Shown here: piece by piece, positions 53,199 to 61,742 of the stretch
How positions within the stretch are numbered: the stretch's first letter is position 1
How the letters are laid out: each line of letters opens with the position of its first letter
The notes under the pieces: model-generated
The model's database searches: none
The model's input: only the letters and a program-made list of their open reading frames with translations
What the model was told of the DNA's origin: nothing
Virus record (IMG/VR): IMGVR_UViG_3300023174_003623
Span: 62,001-126,000 of that record
Strand: one strand, 5' to 3'
From: a virus
Length of the DNA stretch: 64,000 nucleotides
Program-made: the position numbers and the translations under genes

Positions 53199-53669
53199 AT
53201 GACTAAGACATACTATGTCCCAAAAAATTGGGACGCCTTCAATTCGTTCTTTGTCGGATTTGATCACGTTTTCAACGAAGCTTCAAAACTTCATGACGAC
53301 TTCACAAAGAGCATCCCCCACTATCCTCCGTACAACATCAAAAAAATCGATGAGAATAAGTACGCAATCGAGCTTGCAGTAGCTGGTTTCGGTCGTTCTG
53401 ATATCGAGATTGAGTTTGTCGAAGATAAGCTAGTCATCACGGGCAATTCCAAAAATGACGATGCCAATCCTTACCTTTATAAGGGAATCAGTACTCGTGC
53501 CTTTACACGAACTTTTTCTCTAAATGACTCTATCGAAATTAAGGGTGCTGAGATTTTAAATGGTATTCTTCAGATTGTTCTGGAGCGTATTATTCCTGAT
53601 CATAAGAAGCCCAAAAAGATCGAAATTAAAGAACCAACTACTAAACAGTTTCTTGCGGAGGAAAAATGA
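53199..53669 (+). CDS. hsp20: Small heat-shock protein (Hsp20)
   Basis: A 156-residue alpha-crystallin family chaperone. The core reads YNIKKIDENKYAIELAVAGFGRSDIEIEFVEDKLVITGNS, and RTFSLNDSIEIKGAEILNGILQIVLER closes the crystallin domain. The IbpA-like N-terminal motif (WDAFNSFFVGFDHVF) is present. Phage Hsp20 genes are widespread in T4-like marine phages, near the polymerase gene as here; they probably protect virion or host proteins during late infection. A late promoter and structured leader precede it. Confidence 0.93.
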   Translation: MTKTYYVPKNWDAFNSFFVGFDHVFNEASKLHDDFTKSIPHYPPYNIKKIDENKYAIELAVAGFGRSDIEIEFVEDKLVITGNSKNDDANPYLYKGISTRAFTRTFSLNDSIEIKGAEILNGILQIVLERIIPDHKKPKKIEIKEPTTKQFLAEEK

Positions 53670-53758
53670 ATCTTATTAAAGACAATACAGCTTTGTCACT
53701 TTTGATCTTATTTAATGCTTGTTCATTGATAAGTTATTTTATGAGAACTGGCATTTAA
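53666..53758 (+). CDS. Tiny membrane peptide
   Basis: A 30-codon open frame whose ATG overlaps the hsp20 stop codon (ATGA) and which has GCGGAGGAAA as ribosome site. The peptide MNLIKDNTALSLLILFNACS followed by LISYFMRTGI is one hydrophobic helix with charged ends, so a single-pass membrane peptide. Overlap and ribosome site support translation. The function is unknown; its place beside the lysin suggests checking for a holin-like role. Confidence 0.5.
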   Translation: MNLIKDNTALSLLILFNACSLISYFMRTGI

Positions 53759-53769
53759 TCTAAAAAAGG

Positions 53770-53793
53770 AAAGGGGAGATTTTGCTCCCCTTT
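53770..53793. terminator. Bidirectional terminator between hsp20 and endolysin
   Basis: AAAGGGGAG (53770-53778) and CTCCCCTTT (53785-53793) form a 9-base-pair stem with a 6-base loop. A-runs on the left and T-runs on the right make it work on both strands. It serves the convergent hsp20 (+) and lysin (-) transcripts. Confidence 0.9.
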
Positions 53794-53796
53794 TCA

Positions 53797-54414
53797 TTAA
53801 ACTCCTAGGAGTTTAGCATATTCATAAGTGTGATTTTTGCGATCTTCTAACCCAATAGTGCCACCATTGATTTTTTTTGTCAATTCTGTAATTGCTATAA
53901 GATTGATGCCTTTATCGCAAATATCCCAAAGATTATTCTTATCAAAAAAGAACATAGCGGATTCAAAAGCAAGTTCACCAGAAACAATGTCTGGGTTTGA
54001 AAGTATATCTGGGCGTCCAAAAGCTTTAGCAAAAGCAGCATAATTTTCACGACCAGTTAATTGAATAGCACCGCGCCCTCTGTATTTCCAACCATCACCA
54101 GAAGATTCATCACTATTTCCCATACGATTACTGTATACTTTATTAGCAATCTTTTCTGGATTTCTGGCATAAGGAGTAGCAGCAGAAATATCAGGGAAAT
54201 ACTTATGAAAGATCTTGACAAGTCCGTCTGCACTATAGTTTAGATTTTCTGATAGAGTTTTGAAGTTGCCACTTTCATGAGCAGTTTGAGCAAAGAAATG
54301 AGCAGCACGAATTTTAGACATTTTATAATAATTTACTGCTGCTTTAAGAGTGTTTGCTCCCCATTCACCATCAGGAGTTACGCCAATTTTTGTTTGAAAA
54401 TGTTTTAAACTCAT
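53797..54414 (-). CDS. GH19 endolysin (chitinase-like lysozyme)
   Basis: A 205-residue endolysin and the only minus-strand gene in the window. A short N-terminal peptidoglycan-binding-like segment (MSLKHFQTKIGVTPDGEWGANTLKAAVNYY, residues 1-30) is followed by the glycoside hydrolase family 19 domain. Catalytic Glu candidates are E47 (AHESGNF) and E56, and the substrate-binding motifs are WKYRGRGAIQLTGRENYAAF and NPDIVSGELAFESAMFFFDK. It cuts the glycan backbone of peptidoglycan at lysis. It is convergent with hsp20 and divergent from gp43. No signal peptide is evident, so a holin or equivalent should be encoded elsewhere. Confidence 0.92.
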   Translation of the reverse strand: MSLKHFQTKIGVTPDGEWGANTLKAAVNYYKMSKIRAAHFFAQTAHESGNFKTLSENLNYSADGLVKIFHKYFPDISAATPYARNPEKIANKVYSNRMGNSDESSGDGWKYRGRGAIQLTGRENYAAFAKAFGRPDILSNPDIVSGELAFESAMFFFDKNNLWDICDKGINLIAITELTKKINGGTIGLEDRKNHTYEYAKLLGV

Positions 54415-54436
54415 ATGAAAATCCTTTAAATATTAT

Positions 54437-54465
54437 TTGACTTACTGTTAAAATAGTAGTATAAT
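54437..54465 (+). promoter_or_regulatory. Sigma70-type promoter before gp43
   Basis: TTGACT (54437-54442), a 17-base spacer and a perfect TATAAT (54460-54465), in the divergent gap between lysin and polymerase. It drives the early polymerase-uvsX-gp41 operon. Confidence 0.85.
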
Positions 54466-54495
54466 ACAATATAAAATATTTATATAGGAACAAAA

Positions 54496-57042
54496 ATGCA
54501 TTTTTATACTTCCGTGATTCAACGAGGCGATAATATTCTATACAGAGGATATGAAAACGGAAAGCTTGTACAGAAGAAGATTCGATATAAACCTTACCTT
54601 TTCGTAGAGTCTTCTAATCCTTCTAAGTATAAAACCCTTCAAGATGTGTCTGTCCACAAAATGGATTTTGATTCTATTGGTGATGCTAAAGAATTTGTAG
54701 AAACTCATGAGGGCGTTTCTAATTTTACTATTCATGGTCAAAGCCCTCGTTCATTTAATTATCTTTGGATTTATGACAATTATCCTACTGAAATTGCTAT
54801 TGATGTTGACTTGATTAAAGTTGTATACCTTGATATTGAGGTTGCTTCTGATGATGGGTTTCCTAAACCAGAATTTGCAGATAAAGAAGTTACTGCAATC
54901 GGTATGAAAATTAAGGATACTAAAATAGTACTTGGTTGTGGTAAGTATTCCGCGAACGATGATGTTAAGTATATTAAATGCCGTGATGAAGCCCACCTTC
55001 TAGACTCTTTTTTGAGGGTATGGAAAGAAATCAATCCTGATATTATTACGGGTTGGAATGTTGAATCATTTGACGTAATGTACCTCATCAATCGTATTAA
55101 TAAAATTCTTGGTGATAACGAGGCAAGGCGGCTTTCACCTTGGAATATTATTGTAGAGAAGAAAGTCAGTCACGGTAAAGCAAATGGACATTTTACTGCG
55201 TATGATATTTTAGGTATTGCTATTCTTGATTACCTTCAGCTTTACAAGAAATTTACTTATAGTAATCAAGAATCTTATAAGCTCGACCATATTGCCATGG
55301 TTGAACTTGGTGAGAAAAAACTTGATTATTCTGAGTATGGTAATCTATATGAGTTGTATCGAAATAATTATCAAATGTTCATCGATTACAATATCAAGGA
55401 CGTAGAGCTTGTAGAACGTTTAGAGGATAAACTTAAACTTATTGAACTTGTTTTTGCAATGGCTTACAGTGCCAAAGTAAACTATGTGGATACTTTTGGT
55501 GTTGTAAAGCTTTGGGATATTGTCAGCCATAACTTCTTGTTAGATCGCAACATTGTAGTGACACCAAAGGAAAGCATCCCTGATATTCCGTATGCGATGT
55601 TGAATTCACCAGAGAATCTTATGAATGATTCTATTGAAGAAGGATCATTTACTGGTGCGTATGTTAAGGTGCCACAAGTAGGAATGCACGAGTGGGTTTG
55701 TTCATTCGATTTGAACAGCCTATATCCACACCTTATCATGCAGTACAACATTTCACCAGAGACTTATGTCGAACAGGTTCCCGGTCAAAAGAATGTAGAT
55801 ACTTTCCTTCAAGGGGATGCTGATAATTGGAATACAGACCTAATCAAAACTGCGAATCGTTGTTTGTTTCGACGGGATAAACAAGGATTTCTTCCTGAAT
55901 TGATGGAATTGTATTACAACAAACGAACCATCTATAAGAAGAAGATGATCGAACTTCAGAAAGAATATCAAAAGAATAAGTCTTATGAGCTAGAAAAGGA
56001 GATTGCTCGATACAACAATCTTCAGATGGCTTTTAAGATTATGTTGAATTCGGCGTATGGTGCTCTTGGCAATTCACATTTTAGATATTACCAGATTGCC
56101 CTTGCCGAATGTATTACTCTTTCAGGTCAGGTTGCGATTCGTTGGATTGAGAATGAAATGAATAGATATCTGAACAAGTTATTGAAAACGGATAAGGATT
56201 ATATTATTGCCTCAGACACAGATTCAATTTATATCAATTTTAGTGAACTTGTAGATAAAGCGTTTGAAGGTAAAAAGAAAGATATCACAAAAGTTATTAA
56301 TTATCTGAATAGAGTATGCGAAGAAAAACTTGAGCCTTTTATTGACGAGTGTTATAGGCATCTTGCAGTGTATACTAATGCGTATGCTCAGAAGATGAAA
56401 ATGAAGCGAGAGTCTATTGCCGACAAAGGTATCTGGACTGCCAAAAAGCGATACATTTTAAACGTATATGACTCAGAAGGTGTACGATATGCTGAACCCA
56501 AACTTAAGATGATGGGTATTGAAGCTATTAAATCATCTACTCCTTTGGCCTGTCGAGAGTCTATCAAAAATGCTTTAAAGATTATGATGACTCAAGACAA
56601 TCAAGTACTTATTGAGTTTGTCAAGGATTTTCGTGAGAAATTTTCTAAGATGACTTTTGAAGAAATTGCCTTTCCTCGTGGATGTAATAATCTAGCCAAA
56701 TATTCTAACGATGATTTAGTATATTCTAAGGGAACACCCATTCATGTTAAGGGTGCATTGTGGTATAATCTTCTAATAAAGAAGAAGAATTTGGCAAAAC
56801 GCTATCCTTACATTTCTGAGGGTGAGAAGATTAAGTTTTGTTATTTGATGCCGAATAAATACGGAATAACGGTTATTTCATCTCCAGCGGAATTACCTAA
56901 AGAATTAGATATTGAGCAGTTTATTGATTATGATACTCAGTTTGATAAGGCATTCATTGAACCTTTAAATGCAATTGCTGAAAAGATTAACTGGACAACA
57001 AAAGAAAACACTGCTACTACGCTGGACGACTTTTTTTTATGA
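54496..57042 (+). CDS. gp43: gp43-like family B DNA polymerase
   Basis: An 848-residue replicative polymerase (T4 898). The exonuclease site is YLDIE (D113, E115) and TGWNVESFD (about 185-193). Polymerase motif A is DLNSLYPHLI (D405), motif B is KIMLNSAYGALGN (from about 514) and motif C is SDTDS (D574, D576). The C-terminal clamp-binding tail is TTLDDFFL. It is intact, with no intein or split, unlike some relatives. It begins the early operon with uvsX and gp41. Confidence 0.96.
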   Translation: MHFYTSVIQRGDNILYRGYENGKLVQKKIRYKPYLFVESSNPSKYKTLQDVSVHKMDFDSIGDAKEFVETHEGVSNFTIHGQSPRSFNYLWIYDNYPTEIAIDVDLIKVVYLDIEVASDDGFPKPEFADKEVTAIGMKIKDTKIVLGCGKYSANDDVKYIKCRDEAHLLDSFLRVWKEINPDIITGWNVESFDVMYLINRINKILGDNEARRLSPWNIIVEKKVSHGKANGHFTAYDILGIAILDYLQLYKKFTYSNQESYKLDHIAMVELGEKKLDYSEYGNLYELYRNNYQMFIDYNIKDVELVERLEDKLKLIELVFAMAYSAKVNYVDTFGVVKLWDIVSHNFLLDRNIVVTPKESIPDIPYAMLNSPENLMNDSIEEGSFTGAYVKVPQVGMHEWVCSFDLNSLYPHLIMQYNISPETYVEQVPGQKNVDTFLQGDADNWNTDLIKTANRCLFRRDKQGFLPELMELYYNKRTIYKKKMIELQKEYQKNKSYELEKEIARYNNLQMAFKIMLNSAYGALGNSHFRYYQIALAECITLSGQVAIRWIENEMNRYLNKLLKTDKDYIIASDTDSIYINFSELVDKAFEGKKKDITKVINYLNRVCEEKLEPFIDECYRHLAVYTNAYAQKMKMKRESIADKGIWTAKKRYILNVYDSEGVRYAEPKLKMMGIEAIKSSTPLACRESIKNALKIMMTQDNQVLIEFVKDFREKFSKMTFEEIAFPRGCNNLAKYSNDDLVYSKGTPIHVKGALWYNLLIKKKNLAKRYPYISEGEKIKFCYLMPNKYGITVISSPAELPKELDIEQFIDYDTQFDKAFIEPLNAIAEKINWTTKENTATTLDDFFL

Positions 57043-57059
57043 ACAATTTGAGGTAAAAT

Positions 57060-57980
57060 ATGTCATTTTTCAAAAATCTTGTAGAAAGTATAAAAGATGA
57101 AGACACTAATATCGTTGCTGATGGTCAAGGTTCTTCAGAATTTAGTGGATTTATTGATACTGGGTCTTATATTCTCAATGCAGTTGTTAGTGGTAGTATT
57201 TTTGGTGGTGTCCCAAATAATAAGATTACTGCTTTTGCTGGTGAATCTGCTACCGGAAAAACTTTCTTTGTGCTTGGGATTGTCAAAGCCTTCTTAGATG
57301 CAAATCCTACCGCTGGTGTTATGTATTATGATACTGAGGCTGCTGTTACCAAACAGATGATGGAGTCTCGCGGAATTGATACTAAGCGAGTAATTGTTGC
57401 TGAACCAGATACTATTCAGAAGTTTAGAACTCATGCCCTTAAGACGCTTGACTATTATGAAAAGGGTGGTGCAGACCGTCCTCCGTTTATGATGGTGCTT
57501 GATTCATTGGGTCTTCTATCTACCACAAAAGAAATGGAAGATACTGCTGAAGGTAAAGAGACTCGTGACATGACTAAATCCCAAACTATTAAGGCTGCAT
57601 TTCGAGTGTTGACTTTGAAGTTAGCAAAGGTCAAGGTTCCGCTTATTGTAACCAATCACGTTTATGATATCGTTGGCGCATATGTTCCCACCAAAGAAAT
57701 TTCTGGTGGATGTTTGGTTGCAGGCACTAACGTCTTAACGCGCAGAGGGTTTGTTAGCATAGAAAATATTAGTACTAACGATTTAGTGATGACTAAAGAA
57801 GGTGAATTTAAAAACGTATTAGAATGTCACACTTTTGATGATAAAGAACTATTGCAAATCCATTTAGAAGATGGGTCAAGTGTAACGTGTACACCAGAGC
57901 ACAAATTTTTTATTAACAATCAATGGGTTGAAGCAAAAAACATTATTATAGGTGATGATCTGCAAACATTACAAAAATAG
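57060..57980 (+). CDS. uvsX: UvsX N-terminal half fused to N-intein (split intein)
   Basis: A 306-residue protein. Residues 1-217 are the N-terminal part of the RecA-like recombinase UvsX, with Walker A GESATGKT (61-68) and Walker B MMVLDSL. At residue 218 (codon 57711) the sequence switches to an intein: [20 protein letters not shown] (block A, Cys1), then TCTPEHKF (block B). The open frame stops after LQTLQK at 57980. The 89-residue N-intein ends where split inteins are commonly broken. The extein break is EISGG/SGLKY, next to the DNA-binding loop. The C-terminal partner is at 58708. A functional UvsX of about 354 residues needs trans-splicing. Confidence 0.9.
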   Translation: MSFFKNLVESIKDEDTNIVADGQGSSEFSGFIDTGSYILNAVVSGSIFGGVPNNKITAFAGESATGKTFFVLGIVKAFLDANPTAGVMYYDTEAAVTKQMMESRGIDTKRVIVAEPDTIQKFRTHALKTLDYYEKGGADRPPFMMVLDSLGLLSTTKEMEDTAEGKETRDMTKSQTIKAAFRVLTLKLAKVKVPLIVTNHVYDIVGAYVPTKEISGGCLVAGTNVLTRRGFVSIENISTNDLVMTKEGEFKNVLECHTFDDKELLQIHLEDGSSVTCTPEHKFFINNQWVEAKNIIIGDDLQTLQK

Positions 57981-58002
57981 GTAGTGGTTTAAAGTATAAA
58001 TT

Positions 58003-58010
58003 AATAAATA
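58003..58010 (+). promoter_or_regulatory. Late-promoter-like octamer AATAAATA before intein-locus HNH
   Basis: One mismatch from consensus and largely within the 5' arm of the hairpin at 58005-58045. A second near match (TATAAATT) lies at 57995-58002. Confidence 0.5.
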
Positions 58011-58045
58011 CATGTATGACGTTTAGGAGGTCTTGCATGTATTTA
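58005..58045 (+). promoter_or_regulatory. Start-codon-sequestering hairpin before HNH gene
   Basis: TAAATACATG (58005-58014) pairs perfectly with CATGTATTTA (58036-58045), 10 base pairs. The loop (58015-58035) holds the ribosome site TAGGAGG and the 3' arm holds the start codon at 58037. A transcript starting from the adjacent late octamer, about six bases downstream, would begin at the edge of the loop and could not form it. Confidence 0.7.
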
Positions 58046-58711
58046 AATAACAAATATACAAATTGGTATATGAAATTGATGAATTCTAGAAAACAATTAC
58101 CTAGAAAAAGAAAAGACGGTAATTGTTATGAATCTCATCATATTTTACCTAAAAGTTTAGGCGGCAGTAATCATAAATCTAATTTAGTATTATTAACTCC
58201 AAGAGAACATTTTATAGCCCATTGTTTATTAATAAGAATGACCTATGGCGCACAAAAACGAAGTATGACATATGCATTGGTGCGGTTTTTAGGTAAAAAT
58301 ATCGATAATCAACGGTATAAAATAACTTCTAGAATATATGAAAATATCATAAAAAATAATCGAATTTTTACTTTAGGTAAAAATAATCCCATGTATGGCA
58401 AACCTTGTTGGCATACAATGACAGAAGAAGAAAAAAGTGAATGGAAAACTAATATTAGTAAAGGGATGATGGGAGAAAAAAATCCATTTTATGGTAAAAC
58501 ACACAATCAAGAAACTCGAAATATTATATCACAAATCCGTTCTCAACCAATTTTAGTTAAATTCAATAATGGTTCAGAAATAACATTTACTCAATATAAA
58601 TTTTTAGGTACTTACATTGGTAAATCTGAAGCATTAGGACAGAAATTATGCAAACCTCAACACAATAATTTATTGGCAAAATATGGAATAAAGGAAATTA
58701 TAAAATTATGA
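58037..58711 (+). CDS. HNH homing endonuclease inside split-intein locus
   Basis: A 224-residue endonuclease encoded between the two uvsX halves. Start 58037 is chosen for the TAGGAGG site 6 bases ahead; the upstream ATG at 58016 has none. The HNH core is [31 protein letters not shown] (H34, H35 and H58 with the central Asn). Two NUMOD3-like DNA-binding repeats follow ([14 protein letters not shown] and [13 protein letters not shown]). Its stop overlaps the start of the C-intein gene (ATGA), so the latter may be translationally coupled. It is the likely mobility factor of the split-intein insertion. Confidence 0.9.
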   Translation: MYLNNKYTNWYMKLMNSRKQLPRKRKDGNCYESHHILPKSLGGSNHKSNLVLLTPREHFIAHCLLIRMTYGAQKRSMTYALVRFLGKNIDNQRYKITSRIYENIIKNNRIFTLGKNNPMYGKPCWHTMTEEEKSEWKTNISKGMMGEKNPFYGKTHNQETRNIISQIRSQPILVKFNNGSEITFTQYKFLGTYIGKSEALGQKLCKPQHNNLLAKYGIKEIIKL

Positions 58712-59226
58712 AAGTAGTTAATATTAAATCTGTAGGAACAGGAAAAGTATATGACATTACAGTTGATGAGCATGAAAATTATATTCTTGAAAATGGATTG
58801 ATAACTCACAATTCAGGGCTTAAATATGCTGCGTCTACTATCGCCATGCTTTCTAAGAAGAAAGATAAAGATGGTAACAACGATGTGGTTGGTAACATCA
58901 TCAAAGTCAAGATGCACAAATCTAGGTTATCGAAAGAGAATGGTCAGGTTGAAGTTCGCTTATCATATGATAAAGGTCTTGATAAGTATTATGGTTTGCT
59001 TGATTTAGCTGAAAAGTATGGTATAATCAAGAAGGTCACTACTCGATACGAGATGCCTAACGGAACTAGGCTTTTTGGAAAGGAAATTCTATCCAATCCA
59101 GAAAAGTATTTCGATGATGAAATGCTTCTTCGTCTAGAAGAGTGTGCCAAAAAAGAATTTAGTTATGGTGGTCAAGGAGAAATTGATGACAATCGAGAAG
59201 ACGATTCTATCGAATCTGGTGTTTAA
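58708..59226 (+). CDS. uvsX: C-intein fused to UvsX C-terminal half (split intein)
   Basis: A 172-residue protein. Residues 1-35 are a C-intein with blocks F and G ([17 protein letters not shown], then LITHN with terminal His-Asn). Ser36 is the +1 extein residue (codon 58813). The remaining 137 residues continue Uvs[48 protein letters not shown]. The Ser+1 and Cys1 nucleophiles fit class 1 splicing. No strong ribosome site lies at normal spacing (AAGGA at about 58691), consistent with coupling to the HNH gene. Confidence 0.9.
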   Translation: MKVVNIKSVGTGKVYDITVDEHENYILENGLITHNSGLKYAASTIAMLSKKKDKDGNNDVVGNIIKVKMHKSRLSKENGQVEVRLSYDKGLDKYYGLLDLAEKYGIIKKVTTRYEMPNGTRLFGKEILSNPEKYFDDEMLLRLEECAKKEFSYGGQGEIDDNREDDSIESGV

Positions 59227-60565
59227 TGAACAATATGCTCGTAAAACAATACCCTTTCTCAAAGAAGAATATTTCAAAGATAATACAGAAAAACGACTTT
59301 TTAGACTACTTGATGAATATGTGAAGAAGTACAATGCCTTTCCTTCAAAGGAGGCATTGACAATTGATTCATCAGCTATGGCTGACCATACTGAACAATC
59401 ATTTAAAGAAACACAGGAATATATCGAAGCATTAATTTTTGATTCCTCTACAAAGGAAGAATGGTTGTTAGATCAGACCGAGAAGTTTTGTCAAGACCAA
59501 GCTTTGTTCAATGCAATTTCTAAATCTATTCAACTTATGAATAGTGACAATTCAGGTATTTCTAAAGGATCTATTCCTCAGATTTTGGCAGATGCTTTGG
59601 CAGTATCTTTCGATACACACATTGGTCACAGTTTCCTTGATGACTGGGAGACTCGATTTAATTCCTATCATTTGAAAGAGTCTAAGATTCCTTTTGATTT
59701 GGAATATTTTAATAAAATTACTCAGGGCGGTCTTTCTCCTAAGACATTGAACATTTGCTTGGCTGGTACTGGTGTTGGTAAGTCAATGTTTATGTGTCAC
59801 TGTGCTACCGGTAATCTGATGGCAGGGTATAATGTTTTGTATATCACCCTTGAAATGTCTGAAGAAAAGATTGCTGAACGTATTGATGCAAACACTCTTA
59901 ACGTCACAATCGATGAGTTGTCTTCTCTCTCTAAAGATGTTTATGAAAAGAAGATTAACAAAGCTCGTGAGAAAACTGTAGGTAAACTCATTATTAAAGA
60001 ATATCCTACGGCATCTGCTAGTGCTTCTAATTTTCGTTATTTACTGAATGAACTTAAGATTAAGAGAAATTTTGTACCTGATATTGTATACATTGATTAC
60101 TTAAACATTTGTGCATCTTCTCGTTTAAAGACAGGAACAAACTTCAATTCATACACTTACATCAAAGCAATTGCAGAAGAGCTTCGTGGACTTGCTGTTG
60201 AGTTTAACGTACCAATCATTAGTGCGACTCAGACAAATCGCGGAGGTTTTGGAAACTCTGACGTAGAACTTACAGATACTTCGGAATCGTTTGGTCTTCC
60301 TGCTACGGCTGACTTTATGTTTGCAATCATCACTAGCGAACAGCTTAACACATTGAATCAATTAATGGTCAAGCAATTGAAGAACCGTTATAGTGACCCA
60401 AATATGTATAGAAAGTTTGTCATAGGGGTTGACAGGTCTAAGATGAGATTGTATAATCTTGAGGAACGAGCACAGGATAACATTATTGATGGTGCTCAAC
60501 CTTCAATGACAGTTTCCCCTGTCAAAAAAAAATTTGACAAACCCTCATTTCAGGACTTTACTTAA
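59186..60565 (+). CDS. gp41: gp41-like replicative helicase
   Basis: A 459-residue DnaB-family helicase. The start at 59186 ([20 protein letters not shown]) has AAGGAG 6 bases upstream and matches the usual gp41 opening; an earlier GTG frame start at 59144 lacks support. It overlaps the uvsX C-half by 41 bases. Walker A AGTGVGKS is at 193-200; the Walker [13 protein letters not shown] and the SATQTNR loop follow. It unwinds the fork with primase gp61, which is not in this window. An internal sigma70-like element (TTGATT, 16 bases, TATAAT near 59018) could supply extra transcripts. Confidence 0.94.
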   Translation: MTIEKTILSNLVFNEQYARKTIPFLKEEYFKDNTEKRLFRLLDEYVKKYNAFPSKEALTIDSSAMADHTEQSFKETQEYIEALIFDSSTKEEWLLDQTEKFCQDQALFNAISKSIQLMNSDNSGISKGSIPQILADALAVSFDTHIGHSFLDDWETRFNSYHLKESKIPFDLEYFNKITQGGLSPKTLNICLAGTGVGKSMFMCHCATGNLMAGYNVLYITLEMSEEKIAERIDANTLNVTIDELSSLSKDVYEKKINKAREKTVGKLIIKEYPTASASASNFRYLLNELKIKRNFVPDIVYIDYLNICASSRLKTGTNFNSYTYIKAIAEELRGLAVEFNVPIISATQTNRGGFGNSDVELTDTSESFGLPATADFMFAIITSEQLNTLNQLMVKQLKNRYSDPNMYRKFVIGVDRSKMRLYNLEERAQDNIIDGAQPSMTVSPVKKKFDKPSFQDFT

Positions 60566-61146
60566 TGAATATCTTTTTCTTGTCACATGACCCGAATCAA
60601 TGTGCTGAGTATCACTGTGATAAACATGTGGTCAAGATGATTCTTGAATATGCACAACTATTATCAACCGCTCATCGTATTCTTGATGGTCAAGAATATG
60701 TTGACAACAGTTCTGGGCGTAAAATCAAACGTTGGAAGTTAAATGATGGGCGAGAAGATATGTTGTATAAAGCTACACATATCAACCATCCTTCAGCAGT
60801 TTGGGCTAGGCAAGGAAAAGCTAATTATTCATGGCTTTATGCATTGTGGGTAAGTTGCCTTAATGAATATACTCATCGATATGGTAAAGAACATGCTTGC
60901 GAAAAACTTAGATTTGTTCTTGTCAACTGTCCTAAAAATCTAAAAGATAATGACTGGTCAGATCCACCGCAAGCAATGCCTGACGAATGCAAAACAAGTG
61001 ATGTTGTAAATGCATATCGTCAATACTACATTATGAAAAAGAATGGATTTGCTCGATGGACTAACCGAGAGATTCCAAAGTGGTATTCACACGGAATTTT
61101 ATCTTTACTTACAATCGAATCACAAGCGATGGGTCTATATGATTGA
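60565..61146 (+). CDS. Conserved phage protein, Cys/His-rich N terminus
   Basis: A 193-residue protein. The opening [38 protein letters not shown] and the block HINHPSAVWARQGKANYSWLYALWVSCLNEYTHRYGKEHAC are typical of a family found in many T4-like and other phages with no assigned biochemistry. Its end (CPKNLKDNDWSDPPQAMPDECKTSDVVNAYRQYYIMKK) is also conserved. It follows gp41 with a one-base overlap and may act in DNA metabolism. No catalytic motif was recognised. Confidence 0.7.
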   Translation: MNIFFLSHDPNQCAEYHCDKHVVKMILEYAQLLSTAHRILDGQEYVDNSSGRKIKRWKLNDGREDMLYKATHINHPSAVWARQGKANYSWLYALWVSCLNEYTHRYGKEHACEKLRFVLVNCPKNLKDNDWSDPPQAMPDECKTSDVVNAYRQYYIMKKNGFARWTNREIPKWYSHGILSLLTIESQAMGLYD

Positions 61147-61588
61147 TATAGAAATAAATGGCATTCGTTCAAATAAGAAAAAGATGAGTCTCTTTACCGA
61201 GGCTCTGAATTTTTATATGAGCAAATTGTTTAATAAAGATCCAAAAATTGAAGTTGAACTTAATTTCATTAAAAATTTAGATGCCCATGGCTATTGTATT
61301 GTAGAAAGTTCTCATTATCCAAAATTTTTTGTGATAGAACTAAATAAAAGCATAGATGAAGAACATCAACTCAGAGCACTTGCACATGAATCTGTGCATT
61401 GTATGCAATATCGTAAAAACCATCTTCAAAATAAAAAAGATGGTGTTTATTGGAAAGGTGTTTGGTTTGAGTCGATGGAAAAAAATGAAATGTATTTCAC
61501 AGCACCTTGGGAAGTGCAAGCATATGAATTAGAAGAAACACTTTACAATGATTTTATGTTACATTATATTGCAATAAATAGTAAATAA
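61139..61588 (+). CDS. Putative zinc metallopeptidase-like protein
   Basis: A 149-residue protein. The start at 61139 overlaps the previous gene by 8 bases; an in-frame start at 61043 is deep inside that gene and is rejected. The motif ALAHESVHCMQY (about residues 78-89) is an HExxH metal site, and PWEVQAYELEE downstream offers a third ligand Glu, the pattern of gluzincin-like or SprT-like small proteases. Such proteins are common and uncharacterised in T4-like phages. Activity is inferred from the motif only. Confidence 0.65.
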   Translation: MIDIEINGIRSNKKKMSLFTEALNFYMSKLFNKDPKIEVELNFIKNLDAHGYCIVESSHYPKFFVIELNKSIDEEHQLRALAHESVHCMQYRKNHLQNKKDGVYWKGVWFESMEKNEMYFTAPWEVQAYELEETLYNDFMLHYIAINSK

Positions 61589-61595
61589 AGAATAT

Positions 61596-61668
<73 letters not shown>

Positions 61669-61674
61669 CCTTGA

Positions 61675-61692
61675 GAGTCTTCGTCAAGACTC
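61675..61692 (+). other. Perfect hairpin after tRNA-Asn
   Basis: GAGTCTT (61675-61681) pairs with AAGACTC (61686-61692) with a CGTC loop. No T-run follows, so a processing or stabilising structure at the tRNA 3' end is more likely than a terminator. Confidence 0.6.
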
Positions 61693-61695
61693 GAC

Positions 61696-61742
61696 CTTAT
61701 AAATAAGTGTAGGAGGCTTTTATGCACTACACAATTTATAAG
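61696..61742 (+). promoter_or_regulatory. Start-region-enclosing hairpin of second GIY-YIG gene
   Basis: CTTATAAAT (61696-61704) pairs with ATTTATAAG (61734-61742), 9 base pairs. After an AA/A internal loop, GTGTAG (61707-61712) pairs with CTACAC (61727-61732), 6 base pairs. The terminal loop (61713-61726) holds most of the AGGAGG ribosome site and the ATG at 61722. Late initiation would begin at about 61710, removing the 5' arm. Confidence 0.75.
61698..61705 (+). promoter_or_regulatory. Late promoter TATAAATA of second GIY-YIG gene, inside hairpin arm
   Basis: An exact late octamer 16 bases before the endonuclease start. It overlaps the 5' arm of the hairpin at 61696-61742. Confidence 0.7.

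Noticed and set aside
60534-60562. Sigma70 promoter before the gene at 60565
   Set aside because: TTGACA is perfect but the -10 is only TTTACT, and it lies within gp41 coding sequence; too weak to list.
60565-61146. Call as a pyrimidine-dimer glycosylase (DenV-like)
   Set aside because: The conserved blocks do not match T4 DenV and no catalytic N-terminal Thr context is visible, so it is left as an unassigned family.
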